DNA from: Cyclobacteriaceae bacterium
GTDB taxonomy: Bacteria > Bacteroidota > Bacteroidia > Cytophagales > Cyclobacteriaceae
Length of the DNA: 51,237 nt
Direction: 5' to 3'
Assembly (NCBI GenBank): GCA_012033595.1
Contig: JAAUQL010000034.1
Location: 1-51,237 of the forward strand
Shown here: piece by piece, positions 1 through 10,506 of the stretch
Layout: every line of letters begins with the position of its first letter
How positions within the stretch are numbered: the first letter of the stretch is position 1
Notes under the pieces: model-generated
Told to the model about the DNA's origin: nothing
Seen by the model: only the letters and a program-made list of their open reading frames with translations
Database searches by the model: none
Position numbers and translations under genes: made by a program

Positions 1-139
1 CAAAATAGTTCAATTGGATTTGTTTGCCTTAAAAAAGGGGGGTGTTTTTCAAAATATCGAAAAATCACCTTAGAACTCAATTTTAGACCCTTTTTTGCCT
101 AAATTGGAATTTGGTCGGATGACAATATTATACAATTAA

Positions 140-173
140 AAAAAAGGTTGCCATCACGGCAACCTTTTTTTTT
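140..173. terminator. Intrinsic terminator, probably bidirectional
   Basis: A perfect 7-bp stem (GGTTGCC at 146-152, GGCAACC at 158-164) with loop ATCAC is followed by nine T on the + strand and preceded by a long A run, so it can stop transcription from either side. It lies about 420 bp past the end of purL and may mainly serve a gene outside the window. Confidence 0.8.
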
Positions 174-591
174 AAGGGTCATTTTATTTTAGAGTTTGCT
201 ACATAGCGTCAATTATCATGTTTCCGGGTAATTCACCGGGATTTTGTTTTTTTGCGTTGCTTTTTAATTCTGATATGGCTGATAAAGCTTGCACTCGAAG
301 CAGTGATGAGTAACACATATTATTAATCAAAACGTGAATTAATTTACTTCTTGCCTATCACAATTGAACGGATAGTCCGTGGATGTGACTTTATTTTTAT
401 TAATGCATAGAAAGTACCCACAGAAAAAGTCAGACAAACAATGCTTCTGAACACTTTCTACCACTCCCCGCTCATTTGTCAGGTCTGCGCTGGTTCCCTT
501 AGTTTAATTATTCACAAAATTTTACGTTTTAAGCTGACCTTTCTATTCAGTTTGCCAACTCATCAATAAACTTTTGTGCGTATGACTCCTG
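174..591. other. Non-coding stretch downstream of purL
   Basis: I see no credible reading frame, RNA gene or repeat in these ~420 bases. The only structured element nearby is the hairpin terminator at 140-173. Confidence 0.5.
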
Positions 592-3500
592 CTATTTGTG
601 CGCTTTTATCCATTCCCGCGCATTGACAAAGGCCTCTACCCATGGGCTCACCTCATCCTTTTTGCGATCGGAAGGATAGTAGGCCCAATTCCAGGGGTAC
701 GTCGATCTTTCCAGATGTGGCATCATGACCAGATGACGTCCGTCGTCGGAGCACAAGGCAGCCGCATCAAACTCAGAGCCATTTGGATTTGCCGGGTACG
801 TTGACTTGGCAAATTTCATAGGGATGTTGTATTCCGATTCCCCTTTTGGAAGGCTGAATTTGCCTTCTCCGTGTGCCACCCAAATACCCAGTTTGCTTCC
901 GGCAAGGCTTTTGAGCATCACTGCATTGTTCTTTTTGATCTCTACGTTCAAAAAAGTAGATTCAAATTTGCCTGATACATTGTGGAGCATTTTGGGCATA
1001 ATGTCATGTTCCGGGGTAACTACGCCAAGTTCTACCATCAATTGACAGCCGTTGCAGACACCCAGACTCAACGTATCTTCCCGTGAATAAAACTTGTCCA
1101 GAGCCTGTTTGGCCAGAGGGTTGTAGATAAATGCCCCGGCCCATCCTTTGGCTGAGCCCAATACATCGGAATTGGAGAATCCGCCGACAAACACGATCAT
1201 TTGAATGTCTTCCAGCGTTTCGCGACCGGCGATAAGGTCGGTCATATGTACATCTTTTACATCAAAGCCCGCCAGATACAGTATCCACGCCATTTCGCGA
1301 TCTCCATTTATTCCCTTTTCCCTTATAATCGCCGCTTTGATTCCGGTACTTGGTTTTCTGTTCAGGCTGATGCCATATTGCGACAATTTGCCTGTAAACC
1401 CTTCCGGAAAGCTGTATTCAAGTGCATTGTGTTTATAATTCTGATAACGCTGGAGGGCATGCATTTCACCTGATTGCCTGGAATCTAGTAAATAGGAGGT
1501 CTTGAACCACAAATCGCGCATCGCAGCAATGTCAAACTCAAACTTATTTTGAAGATCGCTTGTCCTCACCTTGTATTGCTCGTATGGTTTGCCGATTTTT
1601 TTGAAATGGATGCCAGCTTCTTCCAATATTTTAATGGCTTCGCCATTGCGTTCCACCTGTAGTACCAGACCCGGGTTCTGACTGAAAAGCGTTTTTACCA
1701 GATCGGGTTCCTGAAATGAAGAGAAATCCAGATCCAGACCTACGGCACTTTGGGCAAATGTCATCTCGAGCAAGGTAGTGATCATTCCTCCGGCAGAGAT
1801 GTCGTGCCCGGCATAGATCAATTCCTGCTCTACAAGCGATTGTACAGTATCGAAGGCCAACTTGAAATACGCCGGATCGGCAATACCGGGAGCATCGTTG
1901 CCCAACTTATTCAATGTCTGCCCGAAACTTGATCCGCCCAATTTGAAATTTTCTTTTGACAAATCTATGTACAGCAGCACCGTATTTTCGATGTGCTGAA
2001 TGACCGGCTCTACCACTTTCTTGATATCCTTCACCTCACCCACGGCAGTAATGATGACCGTCCCCGGCGCATATACCACTTCGTTGTCGGCATATTTTTG
2101 CGTCATAGAGAGCGAATCTTTGCCTGTTGGTATGTTGATGCCCAGCGCAATGGCAAAATCTGAAGCAGCTTTGACGGCATCGTAAAGCCGTGCATCTTCT
2201 CCCGGGTTTTTGCATGGCCACATCCAGTTGGCGCTGAGTGAAATACCGCTGAGGCCACCTTCTATTGGCGCCCAGATTATATTGGTCAACGATTCGGAAA
2301 TGGATAGTTTAGATCCGTTTTTAGCATTGATCAAGGCTGCGGCCGGGCATGCCCCAGAGCGGTTGCCAATCCTTTGATGCCCTGGTAATCGAGGGCGCTA
2401 ACACCCAAATTATTCAAGGGCAACTGAAGCGGGCCGGCACATTGCTGCTTGGCTACTTTGCCTGTCACCGATCGATCCACTTTGTTGGTAAGCCAATCTT
2501 TGCAGGCTACTTCTTCGAGCTGTAGCACATCTTTTACATATTCAGGGAGTTTGGAAATGTCGTAGCTCAGTTCTTGGTAGTGGTTGGCAATATTTACATC
2601 GCGCATCATGGTTTTTGGAGGATTACCAAACATATCCTCGATTTTTAAATCTATGGGCTTCGGGCGACCGTCACTGTGCTCGAAAGTAAACTGGTGGTCG
2701 CCGGTGGTCTCGCCAATTATATACATGGGCGCACGCTCCCGAGCCGATATGTTCTGCAACAGCTCGGTGTCTTTTTCTTTGAGCACGAGCCCCATGCGCT
2801 CTTGCGATTCGTTGCCCACTATCTCTTTGTCAGAGAGTGTGGGATCTCCTATGGGTAATTTTTCTATTTGTATTTTTCCTCCGATATGTTCTACCAATTC
2901 CGAAAGGCAATTTAAATGCCCCCCCGCACCGTGGTCGTGTATGGAAACTATGGGGTTATGATCCGATTCGGCCAGTGCACGTATGGCATTTGCTACCCGC
3001 TTTTGCATTTCCGGGTTCGATCGCTGTACGGCATTGAGCTCTATGGCATTGGCAAATTCGCCGGTGGCCACGGACGACACTGCCCCACCACCCATGCCGA
3101 TACGGTAATTGTCTCCACCCATCAGCACTATTTTGTCCCCTTTTTCAGGTTCGTCTTTTAAGCTGTCTTTCTTTTTGCCATAGCCTATTCCCCCTGCAAG
3201 CATTATTACCTTGTCGAAGCCAAATTCTTTCTGATCTTCAAAATGTTCGAAGGTCATTAAACTGCCGCAAATGAGCGGCTGACCAAATTTATTTCCGAAA
3301 TCGCTGGCACCGTTAGATGCTTTTATCAGAATTTCGCCAGGGCTCTGGTACAACCAAGGCCTGGGTTTTATGTTTTTCTCCCATTTTCTGCCACCATCTA
3401 GCCGGGGGTAGGAGGTCATATACACAGCAGTGCCGGCCAAGGGCATAGATGCTTTTCCTCCGGCAATTCGATCTCTGATCTCCCCGCCACTTCCTGTGGC

Positions 3501-4279
3501 CGCACCGTTGAACGGCTCTACCGTGGTTGGAAAATTGTGGGTTTCGGCTTTGATGGACAGCACCGATTCAAACTGCTCTGTTTTGAAATACTCCGGTACA
3601 TCTTGTCTTGCCGGAGCAAATTGTTCGATAATCGGACCCTGGATAAAAGCACAATTGTCTTTATAGGCAGAAACTACCCGATTTGGGTTGGTGGTGGTGG
3701 TCAGTTTGATAAGTTGAAAGAGTGAGCTAGGCTTTTCTTCGCCATCCACTACAAAGGTACCGTTGAAAATCTTATGCCGGCAATGCTCAGAATTGACTTG
3801 CGAAAAACCAAATATTTCGCTGTCGGTCAGTTTTCTATTTAATTTTTTGCCAAGGTTATCCAGGTATTGTACTTCATCTGCACTTAGTGCAAGACCTTCT
3901 TCTTTGTTGTAGGCACTAATGTCGTCGATGTACCTGACTGGTTCGGGCTTTTTATCTATTGCAAATAAATCTTGCCCAAGCTCATGATAAACCCGCTGTA
4001 GCATAGGATCATATGGTGGATTTGGGTTTTCGAAAAAGGTATATTCCTCTATGCGGATTATCCCTTCTATGCCCATGTTTTGGGTTATTTCCACGGCATT
4101 GGTGCTCCATGGGGTCACCATTCTTTGCGTGGCCCCACGAATATCCCTTCAATGACGTCCGTATCTATGTGAGTGGCATTACCAAATAGCCATTTGAGTT
4201 TGTCGTTGTCGGTTTTGTTTGGTTTTGCGTGTGATTCTACGGCCAGATAGGCGACAGGAGACCTGAAAAATATAAGCAT
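592..4279 (-). CDS. purL: Phosphoribosylformylglycinamidine synthase PurL (frameshifted twice as assembled)
   Basis: Large single-chain FGAM synthase, cytoplasmic, fourth step of de novo purine synthesis (FGAR + glutamine + ATP to FGAM). The parts are in normal order: N-terminal domain, two AIRS-like ATP/substrate halves, and a C-terminal class I glutamine amidotransferase with the nucleophile in GVCNGCQL and a downstream HGEGKF. The sequence is broken at two places. At 4121-4122 a lost T (an A in the sense strand) splits RKE from MVTPWSTNAVEITQNM. At 2345-2347 a GGG that should be GGGG splits ATALGHA from PAAALINAKNG. With both repaired the protein starts MLIFFRSP at 4279 and has about 1229 residues, the usual family length. 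A -7-like box lies 36 bp upstream. Monocistronic here. Identity is certain; whether the lesions are real is not. Confidence 0.95.
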
Positions 4280-4314
4280 ATAAATGAGAAATTAAGCAGT
4301 TTTCTAATTCACCG

Positions 4315-4322
4315 CAAAAGTA
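4315..4322 (-). promoter_or_regulatory. Candidate -7 promoter box of purL
   Basis: On the minus strand this reads TACTTTTG, an exact match to the Bacteroidota sigma-A -7 consensus TAnnTTTG, 36 bp before the purL ATG. I do not find a clear TTTG at the -33 position, so this is a half-match. Confidence 0.45.
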
Positions 4323-4418
4323 AGAAAACTATGGAGATGAATGGCTTTATATTTTTTGATATTTTGGCAGAGCCTCTAGTTCAAATTGTCCAAATCACTA
4401 TTAGCCTGTCAGGCAAGC

Positions 4419-4446
4419 AAAAAAAATCCCGGATGATGACCGGGAT
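4419..4446 (-). terminator. Intrinsic terminator of the hypothetical gene at 4486-4911
   Basis: A 7-bp perfect stem (ATCCCGG at 4426-4432, CCGGGAT at 4440-4446) has an A run on its left side, which is a T run in minus-strand RNA. It lies about 40 bp past the stop of the minus-strand gene at 4486. Confidence 0.8.
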
Positions 4447-4485
4447 AGGTTGTGGTGGTTTGTATGATTGATGAGAAATAGGGTA

Positions 4486-4911
4486 TTATTTGTAATTGAC
4501 GCAGACTTCATTGGTCCAGGCCTGTCCGCATAGCACTTCGGGCATCACAAAGATGTAAACCCGGTATTTGCTTTGGTCGCATGGTTCTTGTTGGGTGATT
4601 ACCTCATTTTCGAAGCTTATCTTAAGGTTATTCGCGCCATTGGGTTGCACGGATTTGTTGGCCATCCAGCAAATATGATTTCCGGTGTTGGTGAGGTTGA
4701 ATGGTGAAAAACTAAAAGAAAAGACTCCATTTGTCGAATTGTGATACTTTTCAAATTCCTCGTCGCGTTCCATCAGCAACATGAAAATGCCAAATTGGAT
4801 GTTTTCGCTCATTTCCCTTTCGGTAAAATAAACATCGAAGCTTACACTGGCGCACTCAAACATATCGCCCGATTTTTCGATTTTCAATGATTGGTTTTTA
4901 ATCTCTGCCAT
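4486..4911 (-). CDS. Hypothetical protein
   Basis: A soluble protein of about 141 residues that I do not recognise. The frame stays open to 4998, but the start at 4911 (MAEIKNQSLKIEKSGDMFEC) is preferred because the upstream residues look like non-coding sequence and include no better signal. It has no membrane segment or signal peptide, several cysteines (in CASVSF, HICWM, EPCDQ, EVLCGQ, EVCVN) and a predicted beta-rich composition. It is a stand-alone gene, divergent from the esterase, with its own intrinsic terminator at 4419-4446, which supports it being a real transcription unit. Confidence 0.6.
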   Translation of the reverse strand: MAEIKNQSLKIEKSGDMFECASVSFDVYFTEREMSENIQFGIFMLLMERDEEFEKYHNSTNGVFSFSFSPFNLTNTGNHICWMANKSVQPNGANNLKISFENEVITQQEPCDQSKYRVYIFVMPEVLCGQAWTNEVCVNYK

Positions 4912-4998
4912 AATGTGGTTGGTCGTAATATGTACCCTTAATGACGCCGGAAGCCAAAGGTCACCTTCGAAGAAGAGAAAAATTCCTGAAAAATTCAC

Positions 4999-5325
4999 TT
5001 ATTAAAAGTGATGGTTTAAATAAGTGTGTTTAAAACGTTGTTAAATAAATGATTATGATATATCGATTTGATAATAATTGGCCAAAAGCCCGTGTACGGC
5101 TAAAAAAATATATTCAAATGCAAACGAAACATTCGCTTTTATTTACCCCAACTATGCCAAATAATCATTGGGTCATATTAAATTTGGCTAAATGCCCGAC
5201 CAGCCTGATTGATGCTGACGCGGTCGATAATCAGTAAGGCAAAGACTAACGGAGGAATACCATTTGATGTAGCAAGTCATATGCAACCCCGCCTGACTGC
5301 TAGATGAATTATAATTAAATTAATT
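4999..5325. other. Divergent intergenic region
   Basis: About 330 bp separate two divergently transcribed genes, so both promoters should be here. A 62-codon frame at 5049-5237 has no family resemblance and I take it as chance. I could not pick a convincing -33/-7 pair. Confidence 0.4.
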
Positions 5326-6195
5326 ATGAAAGCTAATATATTTATCATTCTGATTATTAGTGTTTTGAGCGGAATTAATGCATTCGCTCAGCACGGTACG
5401 GTTTACGACAATCTGACTGTTAAAAGCAACATTTTATCCGGTGAAAGAAAATTTGCCATTTATCTGCCCCCGGATTATGATCGCTCTCAGCGAAGCTATC
5501 CGGTGCTTTATTTGCTGCACGGCTCAGGCGATGACCAGACGGGTTGGGTGCAATTTGGTGAAGTATTGCGCATAGCAGACGAAGAAATTCTTTCGGGCAG
5601 GGCTACCGCCATGGTCATTGTGATGCCCGATGCCAACACGGGAAGAAGAGGATATATCAATGACCCCAAAGGAGATTGGAACTATGAAGATTTCATTTTT
5701 GAGGAGCTGATGCCGCATGTAGAGCAAGCTTACCGGATAAAAGCAGAGAAAAGGTATCGCGCAATATCTGGTCTGTCGATGGGCGGTGGGGGCACCTTTA
5801 TATATGCCCTGCATCATCCGGAGCTTTTTTCTTCCGCATGTCCGCTAAGTGCAAGCGCCGGTCCGCTCGACCTGCAAGAAGCTGCCAACTGGCTGAGCAG
5901 AAGGTCTGAACAAGCATACTCCGAGAACCAAATCAAATCATATTTTGAAAGAAACAGTGCCCTGCACCTGATAAAAACTATGCCCGAAGAAAAATTGAAA
6001 TCTATCAATTGGTATATCGACTGTGGCGACGATGATTTTTTGTATGAAGGCAACTCATTGATTCACATCGAAATGAAAAAGCGCCAAATACCACATGAAT
6101 ACCGGGTACGCGACGGAGCACACAACTGGACATATTGGCGGCAATCGCTTCCCGATGTGCTGGGATTTGTATCCCAAACCTTCCGTCAGCATTGA
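5326..6195 (+). CDS. Secreted esterase, putative esterase / esterase D-like family (PF00756)
   Basis: Alpha/beta hydrolase of 289 residues with an N-terminal signal peptide ending near residue 21 (INAFAQ), so periplasmic or exported. The nucleophile elbow GLSMGG places the catalytic serine at 151. The histidine is in DGAHNW (H266), and the acid is probably in the CGDDDF segment around residue 235. YLLHGSGDD near 62-70 forms the oxyanion region. The family contains carbohydrate (feruloyl/acetyl xylan) esterases, enterochelin esterases and trehalose mycolyl-like enzymes. The secreted form in a Bacteroidota background favours a carbohydrate esterase, but there is no adjacent polysaccharide locus to prove a substrate. 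Stand-alone gene. Confidence 0.85.
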   Translation: MKANIFIILIISVLSGINAFAQHGTVYDNLTVKSNILSGERKFAIYLPPDYDRSQRSYPVLYLLHGSGDDQTGWVQFGEVLRIADEEILSGRATAMVIVMPDANTGRRGYINDPKGDWNYEDFIFEELMPHVEQAYRIKAEKRYRAISGLSMGGGGTFIYALHHPELFSSACPLSASAGPLDLQEAANWLSRRSEQAYSENQIKSYFERNSALHLIKTMPEEKLKSINWYIDCGDDDFLYEGNSLIHIEMKKRQIPHEYRVRDGAHNWTYWRQSLPDVLGFVSQTFRQH

Positions 6196-6396
6196 TAGAG
6201 CAACCGGCAATACAACATCACTTGGTGAACCAAACAAAGCTGTATCGCATGTGTGTATGAATGTTCATTTATGATCACTTTGCTGTACGCTCTCAGGCCT
6301 GTTTCGGCAGGGTACGTGGTTCAATGGCTTTTTATTTAATAGGTTATCAATCCAGGTGCATTTATTGTTCATTCAGATCAAAAATTTTATTGTCAC

Positions 6397-6597
6397 ATGA
6401 AAACCATCATCGCCATACTACTTTTCTGTATCCTGTTTGTATTGTGCTGGCCTCTGGCCATAGGCATGTTTTTTATATTTTTAATCTTCTTTATACTTCT
6501 TATTCCTTTCAAAATTGTGGGTTTTACCCTGGAGTTAATTTTTAAAGTAGTGGGTGCCATCCTCCTGTTTCCTTTTCGGCTGATCAAAGCCCTGTAA
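6397..6597 (+). CDS. Small hydrophobic membrane protein
   Basis: A 66-residue protein that is almost entirely hydrophobic: two or three membrane segments (about residues 3-18, 20-42 and 45-60) with basic residues only at the ends (MKT, FRLIKAL). Short proteins of this composition are common in Bacteroidota and have no assigned function. The ATG at 6397 is the first in frame. It precedes the glycosyltransferase by about 120 bp on the same strand; I see no evidence of co-function. Confidence 0.6.
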   Translation: MKTIIAILLFCILFVLCWPLAIGMFFIFLIFFILLIPFKIVGFTLELIFKVVGAILLFPFRLIKAL

Positions 6598-6716
6598 TCA
6601 GTACTTTATGAGTTCATGTCGGAATTAGTGGCACCATGGTGTTTTCTATCATCATGTTCGGGGCTTTTTCAAACAAGTACTATCTTTGGGTGCCGTTTTA
6701 TCTAACTCAAAAATAA

Positions 6717-7733
6717 TTGCATTTACAAGACCCCCTGGTTTCCATTGTGATGGCGGTAAAAGACACCGCGCCCTATTTGCCGGCCTGCCTGGATTCCATC
6801 ATTGCGCAAAGCTATCGAAATTGGGAACTAATCGCAGTCAACGATCATTCGTATGACCGTTCTCCGGAAATACTTGAAACATATGCTAAAAAAGACCCAA
6901 GGATTAAAATATACCACAGCTCCCGTCCACTGCTCATTCCTACTTTGCAGGAAGCATATTCAAGGGTGTCCGGACTGTTGGTCAACCGGATGGATTCTGA
7001 TGATATCATGCCTGATTACAAATTGGAATTGCTGGTAAATGAATGGAACAAATACGGCAAGGGTACGGTAATCGCTGGCGGGACAATGCATTTTGTGGAT
7101 GAGGGCGAAGTTGGTGACGGCTTTAGAAGGTACGAAAAATGGCTCAACGAGGTAGCCAAAAGCGAAACACATTGCACTGAAATATACCGCGAATGCGTCA
7201 TTCCTTCGCACAGTTGGATCATTCATCGCGAAGATATGGACATAGTCGGCGCTTTCGACCGCGAAGTCTATCCTGAAGATTATGATTTGTGTTTTCGATT
7301 TTACAAATACGGGCTCAAAATCGTGGGGCTCGACGCGGTCTTGCACTATTGGCGCGACCGGTCAGACCGAATTAGCCGCACATGGGAGTGCTACAAAGAC
7401 AACCGATATTTTGACTTAAAACTCCACTATTTCTACGAGCTCGATCGCGATACCAGCAGGCCGCTGGTACTCTGGGGCGCAGGGAGTAATGGCAAAGACA
7501 TGGCAAAAATGCTACTGGCGCGTGGTGAAAAATTTCACTGGGTATGCGACAATGACCGGAAAATCGGCAAGCATGTTTATGATGTTTTGATGGAAAATTA
7601 CGAGGCCATTCCGTTTTTTTATCAGCCGCAAATCATGGTGGTGGTCACCTCGCCAAAAGACCGCAAAACCATACACGATCAGTTGCTCACTTGGGGGCTT
7701 AGACCTGTCAGGGATTTCTGGTTTTTTTTATAA
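6717..7733 (+). CDS. Family 2 glycosyltransferase with C-terminal Rossmann-like tail
   Basis: The N-terminal GT-A domain (about residues 5-240) begins PLVSIVMAVKD and carries the metal/nucleotide-binding acidic motif DSDD at 93-96, with a later EDYDLCFR acceptor-side segment. It transfers a sugar from a nucleotide donor, probably in glycan or envelope assembly. From about residue 245 a second small domain starts with a glycine-rich strand-loop (LVLWGAGSNGKDMA) like a nucleotide-binding Rossmann unit. The start is unusual: a TTG directly after an in-frame TAA. The first ATG (residue 12) would cut the first beta strand, so TTG is preferred. No signal peptide, so cytoplasmic. Confidence 0.82.
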   Translation: MHLQDPLVSIVMAVKDTAPYLPACLDSIIAQSYRNWELIAVNDHSYDRSPEILETYAKKDPRIKIYHSSRPLLIPTLQEAYSRVSGLLVNRMDSDDIMPDYKLELLVNEWNKYGKGTVIAGGTMHFVDEGEVGDGFRRYEKWLNEVAKSETHCTEIYRECVIPSHSWIIHREDMDIVGAFDREVYPEDYDLCFRFYKYGLKIVGLDAVLHYWRDRSDRISRTWECYKDNRYFDLKLHYFYELDRDTSRPLVLWGAGSNGKDMAKMLLARGEKFHWVCDNDRKIGKHVYDVLMENYEAIPFFYQPQIMVVVTSPKDRKTIHDQLLTWGLRPVRDFWFFL

Positions 7734-7839
7734 GCTTCGATTTTCCTTTGGATTCTTGGGTTATTTGGCACTTTTCTCCAATTTCGATCCGGGGTCAGTC
7801 GTCACGCCTTAAGCTTATTCTACATAAAACTACAAGACC

Positions 7840-8826
7840 ATGAAATACAGAACATTAGGAAAAACGGGCTTTCAGATATCAGAAATATCATTGGGCACCT
7901 GGCAGGTAGGGGGCAAATGGGGTTCGGGATTTGACCATAAACTCGCTGAAAAAATATTGCATGCGGCCATCGAAGAAGGCATCAACTTTATCGATACTGC
8001 CGATGTGTATGAATCTGGTGAAAGCGAAACAGCAGTCGGGAAAATCTTGAAGAACGTCAACCAACGCATCTATGTGGCCACCAAATGCGGCAGGCAGATC
8101 AATCCGCACGTCAATGAGGGCTACACACCCAAGGTACTTCGTGGATTTGTAGAAGCATCGCTGAAACGCCTGAATATGGGATGTCTTGATCTGGTACAGC
8201 TTCACTGCCCGCCTACAGAAGTTTACTATCGCCCGGAGATTTTTGGAGAATTTGAGCGTCTGAAAAAAGAAGGTAAAATATTAAACCTTGGCGTAAGCGT
8301 GGAAAAAGTAGAAGAAGCAGTCAAGGCCATGGAATTTGATAATGTGGCTTCGGTTCAGATCATCTACAATATGTTTAGGCAACGACCTCATGAAAGTTTT
8401 TTTGAAGCAGCCGCAGCCAAAAATGTGGGCATAATAGTGCGTGTGCCCCTGGCCAGTGGTTTGCTCACCGGCAAATTCTCCAAAAGCAGTTCCTTTGATG
8501 AAGGGGATCATCGCCATTTCAACCGCCATGGAGAACAGTTTGATAAGGGAGAAACCTTTGCGGGAATTCCTTATGACATTGGCATAGAAGCTGTAGAAGC
8601 GCTCAAGACCTTGTTGCCGGCAAACACTTCACTGGCTGAATTTGCACTCAGGTGGATTTTGATGAAGGAGGAAGTCAGTTGCGTCATTCCCGGGGCCTCA
8701 AGGCCAGAGCAGGTAAGCTCAAATGTGAAATCTGCCTCTATGCCCGGGCTTACCAATGAGCAGCTCAGTCAGGTTGATTATATATATCATAAATATATCA
8801 GAGAGCATGTACACCAACGATGGTAA
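7840..8826 (+). CDS. Aldo/keto reductase
   Basis: A 328-residue TIM-barrel oxidoreductase using NAD(P)H. The full catalytic tetrad is visible: D52, Y57 (FIDTADVYESGESE), K82 (VATKCGR) and H122 (LVQLHCPP). The N-terminus MKYRTLGKTGFQISEISLGTW is typical of the AKR 11-13-like bacterial group acting on sugar aldehydes or ketones. Stand-alone gene on the + strand; the substrate cannot be told from context. Confidence 0.9.
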   Translation: MKYRTLGKTGFQISEISLGTWQVGGKWGSGFDHKLAEKILHAAIEEGINFIDTADVYESGESETAVGKILKNVNQRIYVATKCGRQINPHVNEGYTPKVLRGFVEASLKRLNMGCLDLVQLHCPPTEVYYRPEIFGEFERLKKEGKILNLGVSVEKVEEAVKAMEFDNVASVQIIYNMFRQRPHESFFEAAAAKNVGIIVRVPLASGLLTGKFSKSSSFDEGDHRHFNRHGEQFDKGETFAGIPYDIGIEAVEALKTLLPANTSLAEFALRWILMKEEVSCVIPGASRPEQVSSNVKSASMPGLTNEQLSQVDYIYHKYIREHVHQRW

Positions 8827-9154
8827 TGAAACTACACTCGGTGTAGCAGGCCTGGCAAGCAATATTTCAGCATGCTGACAAGGCTATTCCCCCCCGAATT
8901 TTCCATTATTTTTCATCAATTCAGCTATATGCCGGCAGTGCAGCGCAATGCGTTGTTGGCTATTTTTAATATTTTAAAAGTAGTGCCAGATTAACTGAAT
9001 AGTTTTAAGGAATCGGGGAATACACGCTTGATTTTACATTTAAAACGCAAGTCAGATAAAAACATGACAATTCTCATTTTATAAGGTGCCCGTGCCATAT
9101 ATTTTTGTCCTATAGTTGTTCGAATCACATCAATAATAAATAAGTAGTTCTGAA
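8827..9154. other. Intergenic region
   Basis: About 330 bp with no reading frame of note. A short perfect hairpin (CTACAC at 8832-8837, GTGTAG at 8841-8846) follows the aldo/keto reductase stop but lacks a T tract, so I do not call it a terminator. Confidence 0.4.
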
Positions 9155-10450
9155 ATGATAAAATTCACAAGTGCTGAAGAGGCAGTAAAAGTAATCAAGA
9201 CCAACGATAGAGTTCATTTGAGCAGCGTAGCTGTGACGCCGCACCACCTCATCGATGCCATGGTAGCCCGCGGAAAATGCGGAGCTTTCAAGAATGTTCG
9301 TGTGCAACATATCCATACCGAAGGTGCGGCACCGTATGCCGATCCTGAAATGGAAGGTATTTTTCAACTCGAATCATTTTTTGTAGGAGGCAATGTGCGA
9401 AAGCAAACTCAGGCCGGATACGCTGACTATATCCCTGTGTTTTTGAGCGAAACGCAAAAACTGATCAGGCAGGGCTACCTCAATGTAAATGTAGTATTGC
9501 TTATGGTGTCCCCTCCCGACAAACACGGCTATGTGTCGATGGGCACCTCTGTAGATGCCACCCTGGCAGCTATTCAGGAAGCTGAAATCGTGATCGCTCA
9601 GGTGAACAAGCATGTGCCCAGAGCTTGGGGCGATGCCATGATCAGCATAAGAGATATCGACTATTTCGTAGAGTACGATGCGCCACTTTACGCCCATGCC
9701 AATGCGCCTATTTCTGATATTGAAAAAGCGATCGGCAAAAACGTGGCCAGCCTGGTGGAGGATGGAGCATGTTTGCAAATGGGTATTGGTGGTATTCCCA
9801 ATGCGGTGCTGGCAGAGCTCGGAAACCACAAAAATCTGGGTGTTCACACCGAAATGTTTTCTGACGGACTGCTTCCTCTGGTAGAAAGTGGGGTGGTTAA
9901 CTGTCAGGAAAAGCAAATTGATAAAGGAAAAATCGTTGCTTCCTTCCTTATGGGCTCCAAAGCACTTTATGATTTTATCGATGACAACCCAATGGTAGCC
10001 ATGATGGACGTGGCTCACACCAACGGTATACATGTGATCCGTAAAAACAAAAAAGTAACCGCCATCAACTCTGCGCTTTCCATAGATCTCACCGGCCAGG
10101 TTTGCGCCGATTCCATTGGAACTACCTTCTATTCGGGAGTGGGTGGCCAGATCGACTTTATCAGGGGCGCCGGTCACTCCGAAGGTGGTAAGCCCATTAT
10201 TGCCATGCCCTCGGTCACGGCCAAGGGAATTTCAAAAATATCTCCCACACTAATGGAAGGCGCCGGTGTGGTAACTACCAGGTCAAATATGCACTGGTTT
10301 GTGACCGAATTTGGTAAAGTAAACCTTTATGGGCAAACCCTTCAGGAACGGGCTCGCAGGATCATTTCCATTGCCCACCCAGACCATCGGGAAAGCCTGG
10401 AAAAAGCGGCATTTCAGCGATTTGGAAGTCACTTTTATTTTGTGCCTTAG
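9155..10450 (+). CDS. Acetyl-CoA hydrolase/transferase family protein (4-hydroxybutyrate CoA-transferase-like)
   Basis: A 431-residue CoA-transferase of the Cat1/AbfT group. The catalytic glutamate is E233 in GVHTEMFSDGL, and the CoA-binding glycine loop is LQMGIGGIPNAVL at 208-219. The C-terminal half contains the conserved GGQIDFIRGA segment. It should exchange CoA between acetyl-CoA (or another acyl-CoA) and a short carboxylate, in the cytoplasm. Length is normal. It is monocistronic and ends in its own intrinsic terminator at 10473-10506. The exact acyl substrate is not determinable here. Confidence 0.92.
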   Translation: MIKFTSAEEAVKVIKTNDRVHLSSVAVTPHHLIDAMVARGKCGAFKNVRVQHIHTEGAAPYADPEMEGIFQLESFFVGGNVRKQTQAGYADYIPVFLSETQKLIRQGYLNVNVVLLMVSPPDKHGYVSMGTSVDATLAAIQEAEIVIAQVNKHVPRAWGDAMISIRDIDYFVEYDAPLYAHANAPISDIEKAIGKNVASLVEDGACLQMGIGGIPNAVLAELGNHKNLGVHTEMFSDGLLPLVESGVVNCQEKQIDKGKIVASFLMGSKALYDFIDDNPMVAMMDVAHTNGIHVIRKNKKVTAINSALSIDLTGQVCADSIGTTFYSGVGGQIDFIRGAGHSEGGKPIIAMPSVTAKGISKISPTLMEGAGVVTTRSNMHWFVTEFGKVNLYGQTLQERARRIISIAHPDHRESLEKAAFQRFGSHFYFVP

Positions 10451-10472
10451 TCATTATTGTCCCAATAAAGAA

Positions 10473-10506
10473 AAGCTGGTTGGACTTTCCCAATCAGCTT
10501 TTTTTT
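10473..10506 (+). terminator. Intrinsic terminator of the CoA-transferase gene
   Basis: An 11-bp stem with one G-T pair (AAGCTGGTTGG at 10473-10483 with CCAATCAGCTT at 10490-10500) is followed by a T run to 10506. It starts 23 bp after the stop codon. Confidence 0.85.

Noticed and set aside
2331-2350. Programmed ribosomal frameshift in purL
   Set aside because: No slippery heptamer or pseudoknot is evident, and other unrelated genes show the same kind of single-base loss.
8832-8846. Terminator after the aldo/keto reductase
   Set aside because: A 6-bp hairpin with no T tract.
9374-10177. 267-codon minus-strand frame opposite the CoA-transferase
   Set aside because: Antisense shadow; the + strand protein has an intact catalytic site across the same bases.
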